From Flavobacterium aestivum (GTDB lineage Bacteria > Bacteroidota > Bacteroidia > Flavobacteriales > Flavobacteriaceae), in the NCBI RefSeq assembly GCF_026870175.2, contig NZ_CP113977.2:1798001-1862000 (forward strand): 64,000 nucleotides of DNA, given 5' to 3'. A program made the translations under genes and the position numbers. Position 1 is the first letter of the stretch. Each line of letters begins with the position of its first letter. This document shows positions 47,406 through 56,503 of this stretch, in pieces. The notes beneath the pieces are model-generated. The model was not told the origin of the DNA. It worked only from the letters and a program-made list of their open reading frames with translations, and did not search any database.

Positions 47406-47918
47406 TTATTGGATTCGGAAGATTTTTTTCTCTCTATTGAAATCCAATTCGATAGAATCTTTGTATACTTTTTTTAATGTTATTCCATCGGATTGTTGGT
47501 TTAGTTTTAATTTGTGTAGTTTTTTGTCTACGTTAACCAAAATTAATAACTCTCCATTTCTATCTTTAGAATTAATATAGCCATGATAAGTAATTTGAGG
47601 CCAATTTATAATCTCTTTTTGTTTAACAACTATAGGTTTGACTTCCTTTTTTATAGTTGTTTTTTTAAAATATGCATTTTTAGAAGGAGTTGCAACAGCG
47701 TATGTTCTACTTTCTTTATTTAAAAAAGGATCACGTGTAATATTGCCTAAAGCGAAGGTATCTTTATTAATCTTATTAATGCTCTGTCTGGAGTCAAATT
47801 GTTGATTGTTAGTTGTTTTTTTGTCTAAAAAGAAATATTGGCTTAAAGCTTTGGACGCAACAAATCCCCACACTGTCAAAACAACGAGGATTAAAGCAAT
47901 ATTTATTTTCTTTTTCAT
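47406..47918 (-). CDS. GspC/PilP-like inner-membrane protein
   Basis: A 170-residue bitopic protein, last in the T2SS-like operon. It has an N-terminal membrane helix (about 7-27), a linker containing ITRDPFL (the R-D-P-F motif typical of PilP and GspC linkers), then a small beta domain (about 103-170, INWPQITYHGYINSKDRNGELLILVNV) that fits the HR domain which contacts the secretin N0 domain. It lacks the PDZ domain of classical GspC. It would link the inner-membrane platform to the secretin. Assignment rests on size, topology, motif and operon position. Confidence 0.7.
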   Translation of the reverse strand: MKKKINIALILVVLTVWGFVASKALSQYFFLDKKTTNNQQFDSRQSINKINKDTFALGNITRDPFLNKESRTYAVATPSKNAYFKKTTIKKEVKPIVVKQKEIINWPQITYHGYINSKDRNGELLILVNVDKKLHKLKLNQQSDGITLKKVYKDSIELDFNREKKIFRIQ

Positions 47919-47939
47919 GATGCTGATTGAGGGATTTAA

Positions 47940-48896
47940 TTATTTTACTATGAATTTAAAAGGAGTGCTATAAATACCTACATTGCCTGCCAAATCAGTA
48001 GCTTTAATTCTCCAATAATAGTTTCCAATTGTCGTAAAGGCTTTATCAAATGATGCAGTTGTTAGCTCTTTTTGAAGAACTATTGTTGTGAAATTAACAT
48101 CGTTTGAAAATTCTATTGTATATGAGATTGGCGATTGAATAACACCCGCATCTGTTGGTATTGACCAAGTGAAATTAATTGATTGATTTGCAGTAAATGT
48201 TGCGTTTTGAGCTGGAAGTGTATTAGTAGGTTGATTAGGATTGGTTCTATCAATAGAAAATGTGCTACTACTATATAGTGTTTCTGATATAGAATTTATT
48301 CCTTTTACTTTCCATCTATATTTAGCTTCGTCTGCTAAACTTGTACTATTAAATATAAATGTAGGATCAACAATATTTGGTTCTTTAATTACACTAGTTT
48401 CTCCATTTGTAATATTTAATAATTCAATTTCATAGTAATCTGCCAAAGAAACAGCATTCCAACTACAGGTTATTGTGTTGCTTTTTGTGTAATAATTGTC
48501 AACAGGACTTTTCAAAATTATCTTCTGCTTACCTATATCTGTAGATTCAATTATAGAAAAACCCGCTTGAATCGAATAGGTCGACTGATAAGCAAAATTC
48601 TCAGCTCTTACTCTCCATTGATAATCACCAGTAGGTAACGGATACGTTAAATTAGTTTTAACCATCAATGAATCTAATATTTTTGTTTTGCCATCTTTAA
48701 AAATTTGGATGCGGTATTTATCTGCGTCAGCAAGACTATTCCATTTAAAAGTAACTACATTACTTTCAATTTCTTCGTAATCTAAAGGTGAAATAAGTTC
48801 TACTAAATCATTTGTTATGTCTTTTTCTAAAACATCACTGCAAGAGAACAATAATAGGGTAAATATTATAAATGAAATGCTACTTATTTTTTTCAT
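47940..48896 (-). CDS. Lipoprotein with fibronectin type III-like repeats in the T2SS-like operon
   Basis: A 318-residue lipoprotein: lipobox LLLFSCS with the Cys near residue 19, then three Ig/FN3-like beta-sandwich repeats of about 95 residues, each with the signature xFxWNxxxxADxYxIxI ... YxWRVxAxN (about 30-120, 125-220, 225-318). The start overlaps the end of the GspM-like gene, so it belongs to the machine. I do not recognise a counterpart in classical T2SS. It could be a pilotin-like or secretin-stabilising lipoprotein, or a substrate-binding part; both are guesses. Confidence 0.75.
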   Translation of the reverse strand: MKKISSISFIIFTLLLFSCSDVLEKDITNDLVELISPLDYEEIESNVVTFKWNSLADADKYRIQIFKDGKTKILDSLMVKTNLTYPLPTGDYQWRVRAENFAYQSTYSIQAGFSIIESTDIGKQKIILKSPVDNYYTKSNTITCSWNAVSLADYYEIELLNITNGETSVIKEPNIVDPTFIFNSTSLADEAKYRWKVKGINSISETLYSSSTFSIDRTNPNQPTNTLPAQNATFTANQSINFTWSIPTDAGVIQSPISYTIEFSNDVNFTTIVLQKELTTASFDKAFTTIGNYYWRIKATDLAGNVGIYSTPFKFIVK

Positions 48897-49404
48897 AATT
48901 TTGAAATATAATTTTAAAATGTAAAAGGTCTGTTTTATTATTCTTTTTTGTAAGATAGAAATGCATATTTACAATTCTTGAGTCACTAAAATTTTTCTCA
49001 AAATCATATCCTAATTGCAATAACTGATTTACATTACCCGTAACATCCAGTTGATTGGTGATAATGGTATGATTTTCATCTTGAAATAGATGTATGGGTT
49101 CTAAAGTATTAATTGATACTTGAGGATGTTTTTTTGTCGTAAAGTTTACAATTTCTTGTTGTACAACTTCTTTTGACACTCCCTCTTTGCCCAAGATTCG
49201 ATCCAAATAGGCTACTTCATTAAGTAAACTTTTTGAATTATTAGCTTTTTTATTTACATCCTCTATTTTTTCTGACAAAGCATTGTGCTCTTGTATTACT
49301 TGAATTAATGTATGAAATGACCTCTTGTATGCTGTTATCGCAATCATAAAAGTCAAAACAAGTAACGCTAAAAATTTTTTCTTATAGGAATATTTTTCAA
49401 ACAT
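48880..49404 (-). CDS. GspM/PilO-like inner-membrane protein
   Basis: A 174-residue bitopic protein: a short basic N-terminus, a membrane helix (about 10-27), a coiled coil (about 32-65) and a small alpha/beta domain (about 85-170) with the repeated pattern of a ferredoxin-like fold. Topology and place, directly after the GspL-like gene and overlapping it by 8 bases, fit GspM/PilO, which scaffolds the platform. Sequence similarity alone is too weak to be decisive. Confidence 0.65.
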   Translation of the reverse strand: MFEKYSYKKKFLALLVLTFMIAITAYKRSFHTLIQVIQEHNALSEKIEDVNKKANNSKSLLNEVAYLDRILGKEGVSKEVVQQEIVNFTTKKHPQVSINTLEPIHLFQDENHTIITNQLDVTGNVNQLLQLGYDFEKNFSDSRIVNMHFYLTKKNNKTDLLHFKIIFQNYEKNK

Positions 49405-50584
49405 TTTTGATGGTTATTTTTACTTCAAATTGAGATTTATTTTTTTTGTCTTTTTTTAAACTAATGATTTCAAAATTTTCTAACCAATTCATTTTTTTTA
49501 AGCTTTCCATCCAAGTGTTAAATGAAGATTCATTGTAAGTTTCTCCTTTTACAGTAATCATGTTTGCTTCAAAACTTAATTTTTGATTTGTTTTTGCCTC
49601 TTTTGTTAATGGTGTTATATCTAGCACTGTCAAAGAGACATCATGTGGAACTATTTTAATAATTTCATAAGAATAAAAGGAAAGAAATTTCGAAGACGAA
49701 AAACCAGATTCTAAAAGTATTTTTTGTTTGTTTTCTTTCTGTTTTTCTAATTCTAATATTTTTTGATAATTTTTATCTGTGTATATATTCTGAATATTGA
49801 GAGTTGCATTTTTTGATGTATAGTATTGTATCAAAATAAAACTGATCAATAATGAGGCTAAAAAGCCAATCAGCATGGAGATACCCAAATATTTGAAAGC
49901 TTTTTTATATATAACTTCATCGGTATTTAAAGTTTCAATTTTTGTTTTTGAAATTTCCTTGGGTTTAATAAAGAAATCAATTACAGTGGCATATAATGGT
50001 AAGTATGTATTGGTAATTGTTTCTTTCCCTATTAGGTAATTTTCTTTTTTCGCTGAATCAGTTTGTTTTACAAAGTTATCTAATGTGTCATTTTCGAATT
50101 CTAATAGCAAGTCATTTGAAAGTATAGTTTCTTTCTTTATCGAATTAATCAATATGGCGGATATGAATGACCCTAAATAAACATCAATTATTTGAAAATT
50201 ATTTTTTTGAAATTTTGTGATGGTATCATTTATAATATTTTTTCTGCTAAAACTAATAAAATCAGTGTTTAAGCTTTTTAAACTAGTGTAATAAATTGAG
50301 TTTAAGTCAATGTTTTTATACCAACTTACATCTGCTTCATTATTGAAATCAATAGCCTTGTTTAGAACACCTTTTCCATCAAAAAGCAAGAGTAGAGGCA
50401 AATTCTGATCTGTATTTTTTTTCAAGTCTTCAAATTCAGTAAAAGACGCCATGGAAACTATATTTAATTTTGTTCCCTTTTTTTTAACTGTTAAGACATA
50501 ATAAAACTCTTCATTTTCATTTTTAATGATACCTACTGCTCTTAATTCGTTGATTTTTATTATTTTGGATAGAATTGTAATCAT
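49397..50584 (-). CDS. GspL/PilMN-like protein
   Basis: A 395-residue protein with a cytoplasmic N-terminal half (about 1-225) resembling a decayed actin-like PilM/GspL domain, one membrane helix (about 233-255), a coiled coil (about 265-290) and a periplasmic ferredoxin-like domain (about 300-395; VSLTVLDITPL, ITVKGETYNESSFNTWMESLKK) typical of PilN/GspL. It would tie the ATPase to the platform. Its start overlaps the secretin stop as TAATG, showing tight coupling. Assignment rests on architecture and position. Confidence 0.7.
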   Translation of the reverse strand: MITILSKIIKINELRAVGIIKNENEEFYYVLTVKKKGTKLNIVSMASFTEFEDLKKNTDQNLPLLLLFDGKGVLNKAIDFNNEADVSWYKNIDLNSIYYTSLKSLNTDFISFSRKNIINDTITKFQKNNFQIIDVYLGSFISAILINSIKKETILSNDLLLEFENDTLDNFVKQTDSAKKENYLIGKETITNTYLPLYATVIDFFIKPKEISKTKIETLNTDEVIYKKAFKYLGISMLIGFLASLLISFILIQYYTSKNATLNIQNIYTDKNYQKILELEKQKENKQKILLESGFSSSKFLSFYSYEIIKIVPHDVSLTVLDITPLTKEAKTNQKLSFEANMITVKGETYNESSFNTWMESLKKMNWLENFEIISLKKDKKNKSQFEVKITIKNV

Positions 50585-52494
50585 TAATATACTACAGTTG
50601 GTTTGATAAATAAATGTAATTTTGATGTGCTTTTACCTTTTTGTCTGCTACTAAAAAACCATTTAATAACTGGTATTCTTGATATTAGAGGAGTTCCAGT
50701 TCCTGAATTCTCTTTTTTTAGTTCGTCTAATCCACCCAATAAAACCATTTCGTTATTCTTTACTCTAACAAGAGATTCAAATTTTTGTGTTGCTTTTCCA
50801 GGAGGGGCATCTTGACCTGCTCTAGCCAAAAAGGAGCTTTTTTCTACAGCTATAGTTAAGGTTACATTTTCATCAGTGGATACAAAAGGTTTTATGGATA
50901 AACTTAGATTTGCATCTGTAGATTTCCAAGTTCCTGTATTTAAGATGTCATTTCCAATATTGTTGTTTATTAGTCGATTACTTTGTTCAAAATAATAACT
51001 GGTTTCTCCAATAGATAATTTTGCTTCATGACCACTTATTGTTGCTATTTTTGGTGTCGATTCTACATTGATAATAGAGTTGTTTTCCAGTAATTTTAAA
51101 TTAGCATAAAATGACTCAGCTACTTTTCCCAACTTAAAAATGCCAAAACCATTAAAGGCATCAATTAGATTGTTTATAGAAGATGAATTTACGACAACAT
51201 CTGTGGTAGGAAATAGTGTGCCACTTGTAACTATTTTATTTAATTTATCAATTCCAGCTTTCATCCCTGTTTGAATAGAATATGATTTATTATACTGAAC
51301 AATGATTACCTCAATTTGAACCATAGGAACAATTTTGTCTATTTGTTTTATATACAGTTTTAATTCATCAACGGTATTTTTTGATCCTGAGACTATTAGC
51401 CCATTTAATTCTGTAAACTCTTTTATTTCTAACTTGTCAGAAAACACCTTCGGTAATGAATTGATGATCAATTCTATGGATCTATTTTCCATTTGTATTA
51501 CTTCGGTAACCCTTAGACCTTCAGTTATTTGTTCTCCTATCAAATAAAATTCTCCTTGCTTTTTGAATGTGTATTTTTTCCCTTCAAGGATTTGTTCTAG
51601 TAGATCATCGAACGTTATATTTTCGACAGAAAGTGTTATTTTTTCATTTTCTGGTTTGTTATAAAAGAAATAATTATTTTTTAGTTTTTCTGCCGATTCA
51701 GTTATTAGATCAGCAACATCAGCTGCGTATGCTTTTACAGACAATAAACCATTCTTGTTTACGGTAATATCGTAATAACCTGGTAATCCCACTGCTGCTT
51801 TGGGCTGTTTGGCCTTATTAGAATTATTACCATTGGAGTTTGTTGTTATATCTGAATTGTTTTTTTCGATATAATAAAATCCATTATCATCCTTTGTAGC
51901 TAATAAATCATTAGATTTTGCAATCATTTGAATGACTTGGTCAAATGGTCGATTTAATATATAAGAGGAGACTGCTGTATTCCTTATGGCTGGAGCCAAA
52001 ACTAAATTTTTCCCCGTTTTATCCGTGATTTCTTTGATGACAGATGATAACGTGTCATTCTCTAATTTAACAGACAAAAAATCATTTAGAGGATTGTAAG
52101 TAACATCGATTTTTTTGGCACTTTTTTTAGGGACTACAATTTTTTGTACCCTTTTGTTAAAAATGATAATGTTGTTTCTAAAAGTTACTTCCAGATCATA
52201 TTTTTGAACTAAGTGTATAAATACATCTTTGACTTTTACATCAAAAAAGTTATTTGATATCATTTGGGTTAGACTTTGGTCAACATCAACATTTAATTGA
52301 TGATCTTCTGCAATAGTAGAAATGAAGTCATGCAGTGAAAGTCCGTTTATATCTATTTTTATTGATTCGTCTAGCCCTTTGTTTTTAGCAGACATTGCAT
52401 CGAAATCTTTGACTAATTCATTTATATCTTGTTGTGCTATAATTGTATTTGTAAAAAATAAGCTAATTAGAACGTAAATAATTTTTTTGAGCAT
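50584..52494 (-). CDS. gspD: Type II secretion/type IV pilus secretin
   Basis: A 636-residue outer-membrane secretin. After a signal peptide (about 1-20, ending IIAQQ) it has several small N-domains (about 40-330; short ring-building domains of STN/N0 type such as ISLHDFISTIAEDHQLNVDVDQSL and FDDLLEQIL), an N-domain with VIQMENRSIELIINSLPKVF ... GLIVSGSKNTVDELKLYI, and the C-terminal secretin domain (about 385-636; VQIEVIIVQYN, VESTPKIATISGHEAKLSIG, the MVLLGGL motif and STSKLHLFIKPTVV). It forms the exit pore. Neighbouring ATPase and GspL genes overlap it by single-base TAATG junctions. Confidence 0.9.
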   Translation of the reverse strand: MLKKIIYVLISLFFTNTIIAQQDINELVKDFDAMSAKNKGLDESIKIDINGLSLHDFISTIAEDHQLNVDVDQSLTQMISNNFFDVKVKDVFIHLVQKYDLEVTFRNNIIIFNKRVQKIVVPKKSAKKIDVTYNPLNDFLSVKLENDTLSSVIKEITDKTGKNLVLAPAIRNTAVSSYILNRPFDQVIQMIAKSNDLLATKDDNGFYYIEKNNSDITTNSNGNNSNKAKQPKAAVGLPGYYDITVNKNGLLSVKAYAADVADLITESAEKLKNNYFFYNKPENEKITLSVENITFDDLLEQILEGKKYTFKKQGEFYLIGEQITEGLRVTEVIQMENRSIELIINSLPKVFSDKLEIKEFTELNGLIVSGSKNTVDELKLYIKQIDKIVPMVQIEVIIVQYNKSYSIQTGMKAGIDKLNKIVTSGTLFPTTDVVVNSSSINNLIDAFNGFGIFKLGKVAESFYANLKLLENNSIINVESTPKIATISGHEAKLSIGETSYYFEQSNRLINNNIGNDILNTGTWKSTDANLSLSIKPFVSTDENVTLTIAVEKSSFLARAGQDAPPGKATQKFESLVRVKNNEMVLLGGLDELKKENSGTGTPLISRIPVIKWFFSSRQKGKSTSKLHLFIKPTVVY

Positions 52495-53897
52495 TATATG
52501 TTTATTAAAATAGAATAAATTTCTTCTAATGATGTTTCTCCTTTTGATAAGATATCGAAAGCCTTTTCTGGCAATGATTTGTAATTATCATTAGTATTAA
52601 ATTGTTTTGATATTGTATTGTTTTTTATGGCTTCGACAATAGTGTTGTCAATAGGTAAAATTTCATAGATAGCAGTCCTTCCTTTATAACCAGTATGATA
52701 ACATTTATTACAGCCAACGGCTTTGTAGTAACTGCTAATTTCATAAGGAAATTGAAAATGGCTAGGAAAATCCTTTTTATTACACTCAACTTCTTTTTTA
52801 CAATCGTCGCATAGTTTTCTAATCAATCGTTGAGCTGCAGAAAGGTTTAAAGTTTCTGCTATTAAATATGAAGGAACCCCCATGTCAATTAATCTTGAAA
52901 TGGTTCCAATTGCTGAATTGGTATGTATGGTTGATAATACCAAATGCCCTGTCAATGACGCTCTAATTGCCATTAAAGCTGTTTCTGAATCACGAATTTC
53001 CCCTAGCATAATTACATCAGGATCTTGACGTAAAAATGATTTCAATGCAGTTGAAAAAGTAAGTCCAATATCTTCTTTTAATTGAACTTGGTTAATTCCT
53101 TTCAGTGTATATTCAATTGGGTCCTCTACAGTAACAATATTTCTTTTGCTATCATTGAGCAACCTTAGAGTAGCATATAGAGTTGTTGTCTTTCCTGAAC
53201 CGGTTGGACCGCTTATTAAAATAATTCCGTTTGGTTTCTTTACAGCTTCCAGATAGTTTTCTAATTCTTCTTGTTGGAGGCCAAGAGTATTCAAATCAAT
53301 ATTTGATGCATCTTGACCTAATAAACGCATAACTATTTTTTCTCCAAATAAAGTTGGTAAAATAGAAACCCTTATATCAAATGAATCATTTGTAATCCTA
53401 CCATCTTGAGGCAAACGTTTTTCAGTAATGTTGAGTTTTGCTTTTATCTTTATTTTATTGACTAATTCCAGATAATTGTCGCTTTCAACTTTATAACGTT
53501 CTATTAATTGGCCATCAATTCTAAATCGAATTCGAGAAGATTTTTCGTAAATTTCAAAATGAATATCACTGCATTTTAGAGATTTTGCCTCTGCTAGTAT
53601 ATTTTCAAGGAAATCACCTTTTTCAATATTTATAGATTTATTTGTACTGGTCTGACGTTCTTTGCGGTAATAAATAGATAATGCTTTTTCAATTTCATAA
53701 GAATCTATTGAGATTAAACTAATATTTTTTCCAATAAAGAGCTCTAATTCGTCTTTAGTTTCTGGATTGTTATTAGATTCATCAATATAAAGTTCTAAAG
53801 AGTTATCGTATACAGTTTTTGGTAAAACCCTATATTGGTTTGCCAAGTCATTGGACAAAATATGCTGATTTTCTGGAAGAACTATTATATTTTGCAT
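52494..53897 (-). CDS. gspE: GspE/PilB-type assembly ATPase
   Basis: A 467-residue cytoplasmic ATPase that drives pseudopilus growth. Motifs in order: N2 domain SLKCSDIHFEIYEKSSRIRFRIDGQ (about 105-130), Walker A GPTGSGKTTTLYATL (about 230), Asp box, Walker B DPDVIMLGEIRDSETALMAIRASLTGHLVLSTIHTN (read as a family block), and a C-terminal zinc domain with two CxxC pairs (CDDC, CNKC) followed by GYKGRTAIYEIL. It lacks part of the usual N1 domain. No PilT-like retraction ATPase is encoded here, which favours secretion over twitching. Confidence 0.95.
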   Translation of the reverse strand: MQNIIVLPENQHILSNDLANQYRVLPKTVYDNSLELYIDESNNNPETKDELELFIGKNISLISIDSYEIEKALSIYYRKERQTSTNKSINIEKGDFLENILAEAKSLKCSDIHFEIYEKSSRIRFRIDGQLIERYKVESDNYLELVNKIKIKAKLNITEKRLPQDGRITNDSFDIRVSILPTLFGEKIVMRLLGQDASNIDLNTLGLQQEELENYLEAVKKPNGIILISGPTGSGKTTTLYATLRLLNDSKRNIVTVEDPIEYTLKGINQVQLKEDIGLTFSTALKSFLRQDPDVIMLGEIRDSETALMAIRASLTGHLVLSTIHTNSAIGTISRLIDMGVPSYLIAETLNLSAAQRLIRKLCDDCKKEVECNKKDFPSHFQFPYEISSYYKAVGCNKCYHTGYKGRTAIYEILPIDNTIVEAIKNNTISKQFNTNDNYKSLPEKAFDILSKGETSLEEIYSILINI

Positions 53898-53902
53898 TTT
53901 GG

Positions 53903-54385
53903 TTATATCAAAGAGATTTTGTGAAAGTTTAATAAACTATCTATTGTAAGGATTATGATTAAGAATAATGATGAAAATCCAGCTAGTGGAACTGAATTGT
54001 GTTTCATTATTTTTTTTAATGTAAGCTGCAAACTAATGGCGAATAACATTGAAAGTATAAAAAAGAGAACATAGTTCTTTAGATAGAATAAAGGCGTTAT
54101 TGCAATATAAAACAGTAAATCACCTAACCCAAAATAATTTTCAAACGGATTCAAAAAGCGTTTGCTTTTTAAACTCATGTAAATTGTTAATATGCTTAAA
54201 ACGATTAAGAAAAAACAGGCGTTAAAAAGTACTGTTATATTTGAAAGTTTGTTGTCACTTCGCATTATGAAATAAGAAAGGAAGAAGATGAGTAAAGGTA
54301 AAAGAACGTGTATTCTTCGGTATTTCCAATCTTGAAAAAATATAATTAGTAGACAAATTAATAAACTTATAAAAAATATTTCCAA
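53903..54385 (-). CDS. Prepilin peptidase, catalytic domain only
   Basis: A 160-residue polytopic membrane protein with about five to six helices. It shows the two Asp motifs of A24 aspartic prepilin peptidases: Asp in FFQDWKYRRI (about residue 19) and GLGD (about residue 85, GxGD type). The N-terminal methyltransferase domain with paired cysteines found in full-length PilD/GspO is absent, as in TadV/CpaA-type enzymes. It should cut the leaders of the four pseudopilins encoded upstream. Genes before and after are 1 and 5 bases away. Confidence 0.82.
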   Translation of the reverse strand: MEIFFISLLICLLIIFFQDWKYRRIHVLLPLLIFFLSYFIMRSDNKLSNITVLFNACFFLIVLSILTIYMSLKSKRFLNPFENYFGLGDLLFYIAITPLFYLKNYVLFFILSMLFAISLQLTLKKIMKHNSVPLAGFSSLFLIIILTIDSLLNFHKISLI

Positions 54386-54386
54386 T

Positions 54387-54821
54387 TTATTCTTTTGTTA
54401 CTTCAGTTAACATTTTCTTGCTATCTATCTCCCAAGTATTAAAACTTCCATCTCCATCTAAATCAGAGGTTGCTGTTGCTCTTGCAAGGAATGAGTCATT
54501 CGAGGCTTCAACAATTTCAATTTTATAAACGGCTTGACCACCTTCATCAACTGTAAGTTCCGGTTCGAAACCTAGTTCTTCTAGGTTACTGGAGTATTTT
54601 GAGTGTCTATAAAAATGACTTTTTTCTAAGCCATAAACTTGATTCAACATTGCTTGAGCCTCTACTGCCTTTGCTTGACCAATTACAGATGTTTGGTTGG
54701 GTAATACCATTAAAAGGAGTATTCCAATGATACACAATACAATTAAAATTTCGGTTAGAGAATAGGCTCTAATCATTGTTTTTTTATTCTTTTGAAAGCT
54801 TTTATTTATATTAATAGGCAT
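54387..54821 (-). CDS. gspG: Major pseudopilin (GspG-like)
   Basis: A pseudopilin of about 144 residues. The prepilin site is ...RA|YSLTEILIVLCIIGILLLMVLPN: cleavage after Ala leaves Tyr as residue 1 and puts the key Glu at position 5. A hydrophobic helix and a short C-terminal domain with DLDGDGSFNTWEID, a possible calcium site as in GspG, follow. The open frame starts at 54869, but that ATG lies inside a perfect TACTTTTG box at 54867-54874. I place the start at 54821 (MPININK...); 54851 and 54776 are alternatives. This box may give the major subunit its own extra transcription. Confidence 0.85.
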   Translation of the reverse strand: MPININKSFQKNKKTMIRAYSLTEILIVLCIIGILLLMVLPNQTSVIGQAKAVEAQAMLNQVYGLEKSHFYRHSKYSSNLEELGFEPELTVDEGGQAVYKIEIVEASNDSFLARATATSDLDGDGSFNTWEIDSKKMLTEVTKE

Positions 54822-54866
54822 TTTTATATTCTTTTGTTCGTTAAAAATCATTGGGTTAAAGGGCGG

Positions 54867-54874
54867 CAAAAGTA
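54867..54874 (-). promoter_or_regulatory. Internal promoter box before the major pseudopilin
   Basis: A perfect TAnnTTTG box (TACTTTTG) in the 75-base gap after gspF, the largest gap in the operon. No TTG at the ideal distance is seen. Confidence 0.45.
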
Positions 54875-54896
54875 CAAAGTTGTAATCAAATTATTG

Positions 54897-56018
54897 CTAT
54901 TTATTTATTATTTTACTTAAATCAAACATTGGTGCATACATAGAAACCATTATTACCCCTACAATCACCCCAATTACTATTATAATCATGGGTTCCAGAA
55001 TGACTCCTATCATTTTGGTTTGATGACTTATTTCCTCATTATATTGCTCGGTTAGTCTTTCGAACATGGTTTCTAGTTGATTCACTTGCTCAGCTACTTC
55101 AACCATGGATACCATTTTATTCTCGAACACATTGTGTTTCTTTAAACTTTCATGCAAAGATGCACCTCTTGTAATGTCTTCCTTTATCTCTTCAATAGCA
55201 ATTTCTATAGGGTAAAAGCCTATCATTTTTGCGGTTAGTGTTAAGGAATTTATAAGTGTTGTTTTAGAAGTAATAAGCAAATTCATGGCTTGGCAAAAAC
55301 GAGAGATATAAATTTTCCGAATTAAGTTTCCAAAATAAGGGGTTCGTAAAATTATATTTGTTGTAAATGCTCTGTAATTTTGATCATTTTTTAATAAAAT
55401 ATGCATGGCGATTAATCCAATTATAATAGCTAATGCAAGTGCAAAAATTGACCCCGAATGATTTGATAATTTTATTATGATTTGAGTACTTTTAGGTAGT
55501 TCGCTTCCAAATTGTTTAAAAACTGAACTGAACATTGGTACTACTTTATTGAGCATAAAATAAAGTACTAAAAATGTAACCAACATAACAATTGTTGGAT
55601 AAGTCAAAACGGAAACTATTTGCCTTTTCATTTGTATTTTTCTATTGAAATACTTTTGTAATTCGGCTAATACTTCTTCTAGCTTTCTAGTTTCTTCTCC
55701 TATCTGAATGCTGTAATATTCGTAGGGTGAAAATTGTTTGGTTTCTTTTATTGATTCGTAAATACTTCTCCCTTCGACAACTTTGTTTTTTAGTTCAAGG
55801 ATTATTTCTTTTTCAAATTTATTTGCAGATTGATTGCCTAATATTTCTAATGCTTTTTTAAAATCGACCCCGGATTTTAAAAGCATACTCAACTCCCTGT
55901 AAAATACCTCTTTTTGTTTATCTGATAGTGATTTAGAAAACTGAATGTTAATGTTTTCTATTTTTGCAGGTCTTTTTTCAGATTTTTCAGGTTTATATGT
56001 ATTTAAATCAAAACTCAT
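54897..56018 (-). CDS. gspF: GspF/PilC-type platform protein
   Basis: A 373-residue inner-membrane platform protein with two T2SSF domains (about 38-160 and 240-365), each with the pattern FYRELSMLLKSGVDFKKALEIL / FCQAMNLLITSKTTLINSLTL, and three membrane helices (about 140-160, 193-212, 340-362, the last reading EPMIIIVIGVIVGVIMVSMYAPMF with the conserved E-P). It contacts the ATPase and builds the pseudopilus. Its ATG overlaps the stop of the preceding gene as TAATG. Confidence 0.94.
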   Translation of the reverse strand: MSFDLNTYKPEKSEKRPAKIENINIQFSKSLSDKQKEVFYRELSMLLKSGVDFKKALEILGNQSANKFEKEIILELKNKVVEGRSIYESIKETKQFSPYEYYSIQIGEETRKLEEVLAELQKYFNRKIQMKRQIVSVLTYPTIVMLVTFLVLYFMLNKVVPMFSSVFKQFGSELPKSTQIIIKLSNHSGSIFALALAIIIGLIAMHILLKNDQNYRAFTTNIILRTPYFGNLIRKIYISRFCQAMNLLITSKTTLINSLTLTAKMIGFYPIEIAIEEIKEDITRGASLHESLKKHNVFENKMVSMVEVAEQVNQLETMFERLTEQYNEEISHQTKMIGVILEPMIIIVIGVIVGVIMVSMYAPMFDLSKIINK

Positions 56019-56503
56019 TAGTCTTTAAATTTTTTTAATAATTCATTTGCATAAATGCGTTTATAGAATTTTAAGTCCATTTTATTTTCGTTCACTTCTA
56101 TATTGAGTTTTAATCTTTGAAAAACAAACTGTTCAGATTTATTTTTTAGGGTGTCAATTGTCAATTGTTTGAGCTTTATTTTAAATGTATCTATAAATAT
56201 TTCATTATTTCTCAACATATAATCTTCTTGGAAACTGTATTTTATATTCTCACCTGTGTAGCTTTTGAAAGTGATTTCATTGTCAAAAAAAGTCATTTTC
56301 TCATTTTCAAAAATATCTTTGTTAATGCTGTAGGTTAACCGGTTTAAATCGCAAATAAGTTCGTTTTGGCTTTTGTAATCCATCATTCTTTCAGTTACAA
56401 TAGAGAAAACAACAAAAATGATACTCATAATTATTGCCGTTATAGCCATACCAACAATAGTCTCCATTATTGAAAAGGCGGATATCATTCTTTTGTCATT
56501 CAT
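56018..56503 (-). CDS. Minor pseudopilin (GspJ-like)
   Basis: A pseudopilin of about 161 residues. Leader MNDKRMISA then FSIMETIVGMAITAIIM: cleavage after Ala puts Glu at position 5. A long hydrophobic helix and a beta-rich C-terminal domain follow; size fits GspJ. I start it at the ATG at 56503 rather than 56539, because that ATG overlaps the previous stop by 8 bases and gives a normal short leader. Confidence 0.8.
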   Translation of the reverse strand: MNDKRMISAFSIMETIVGMAITAIIMSIIFVVFSIVTERMMDYKSQNELICDLNRLTYSINKDIFENEKMTFFDNEITFKSYTGENIKYSFQEDYMLRNNEIFIDTFKIKLKQLTIDTLKNKSEQFVFQRLKLNIEVNENKMDLKFYKRIYANELLKKFKD

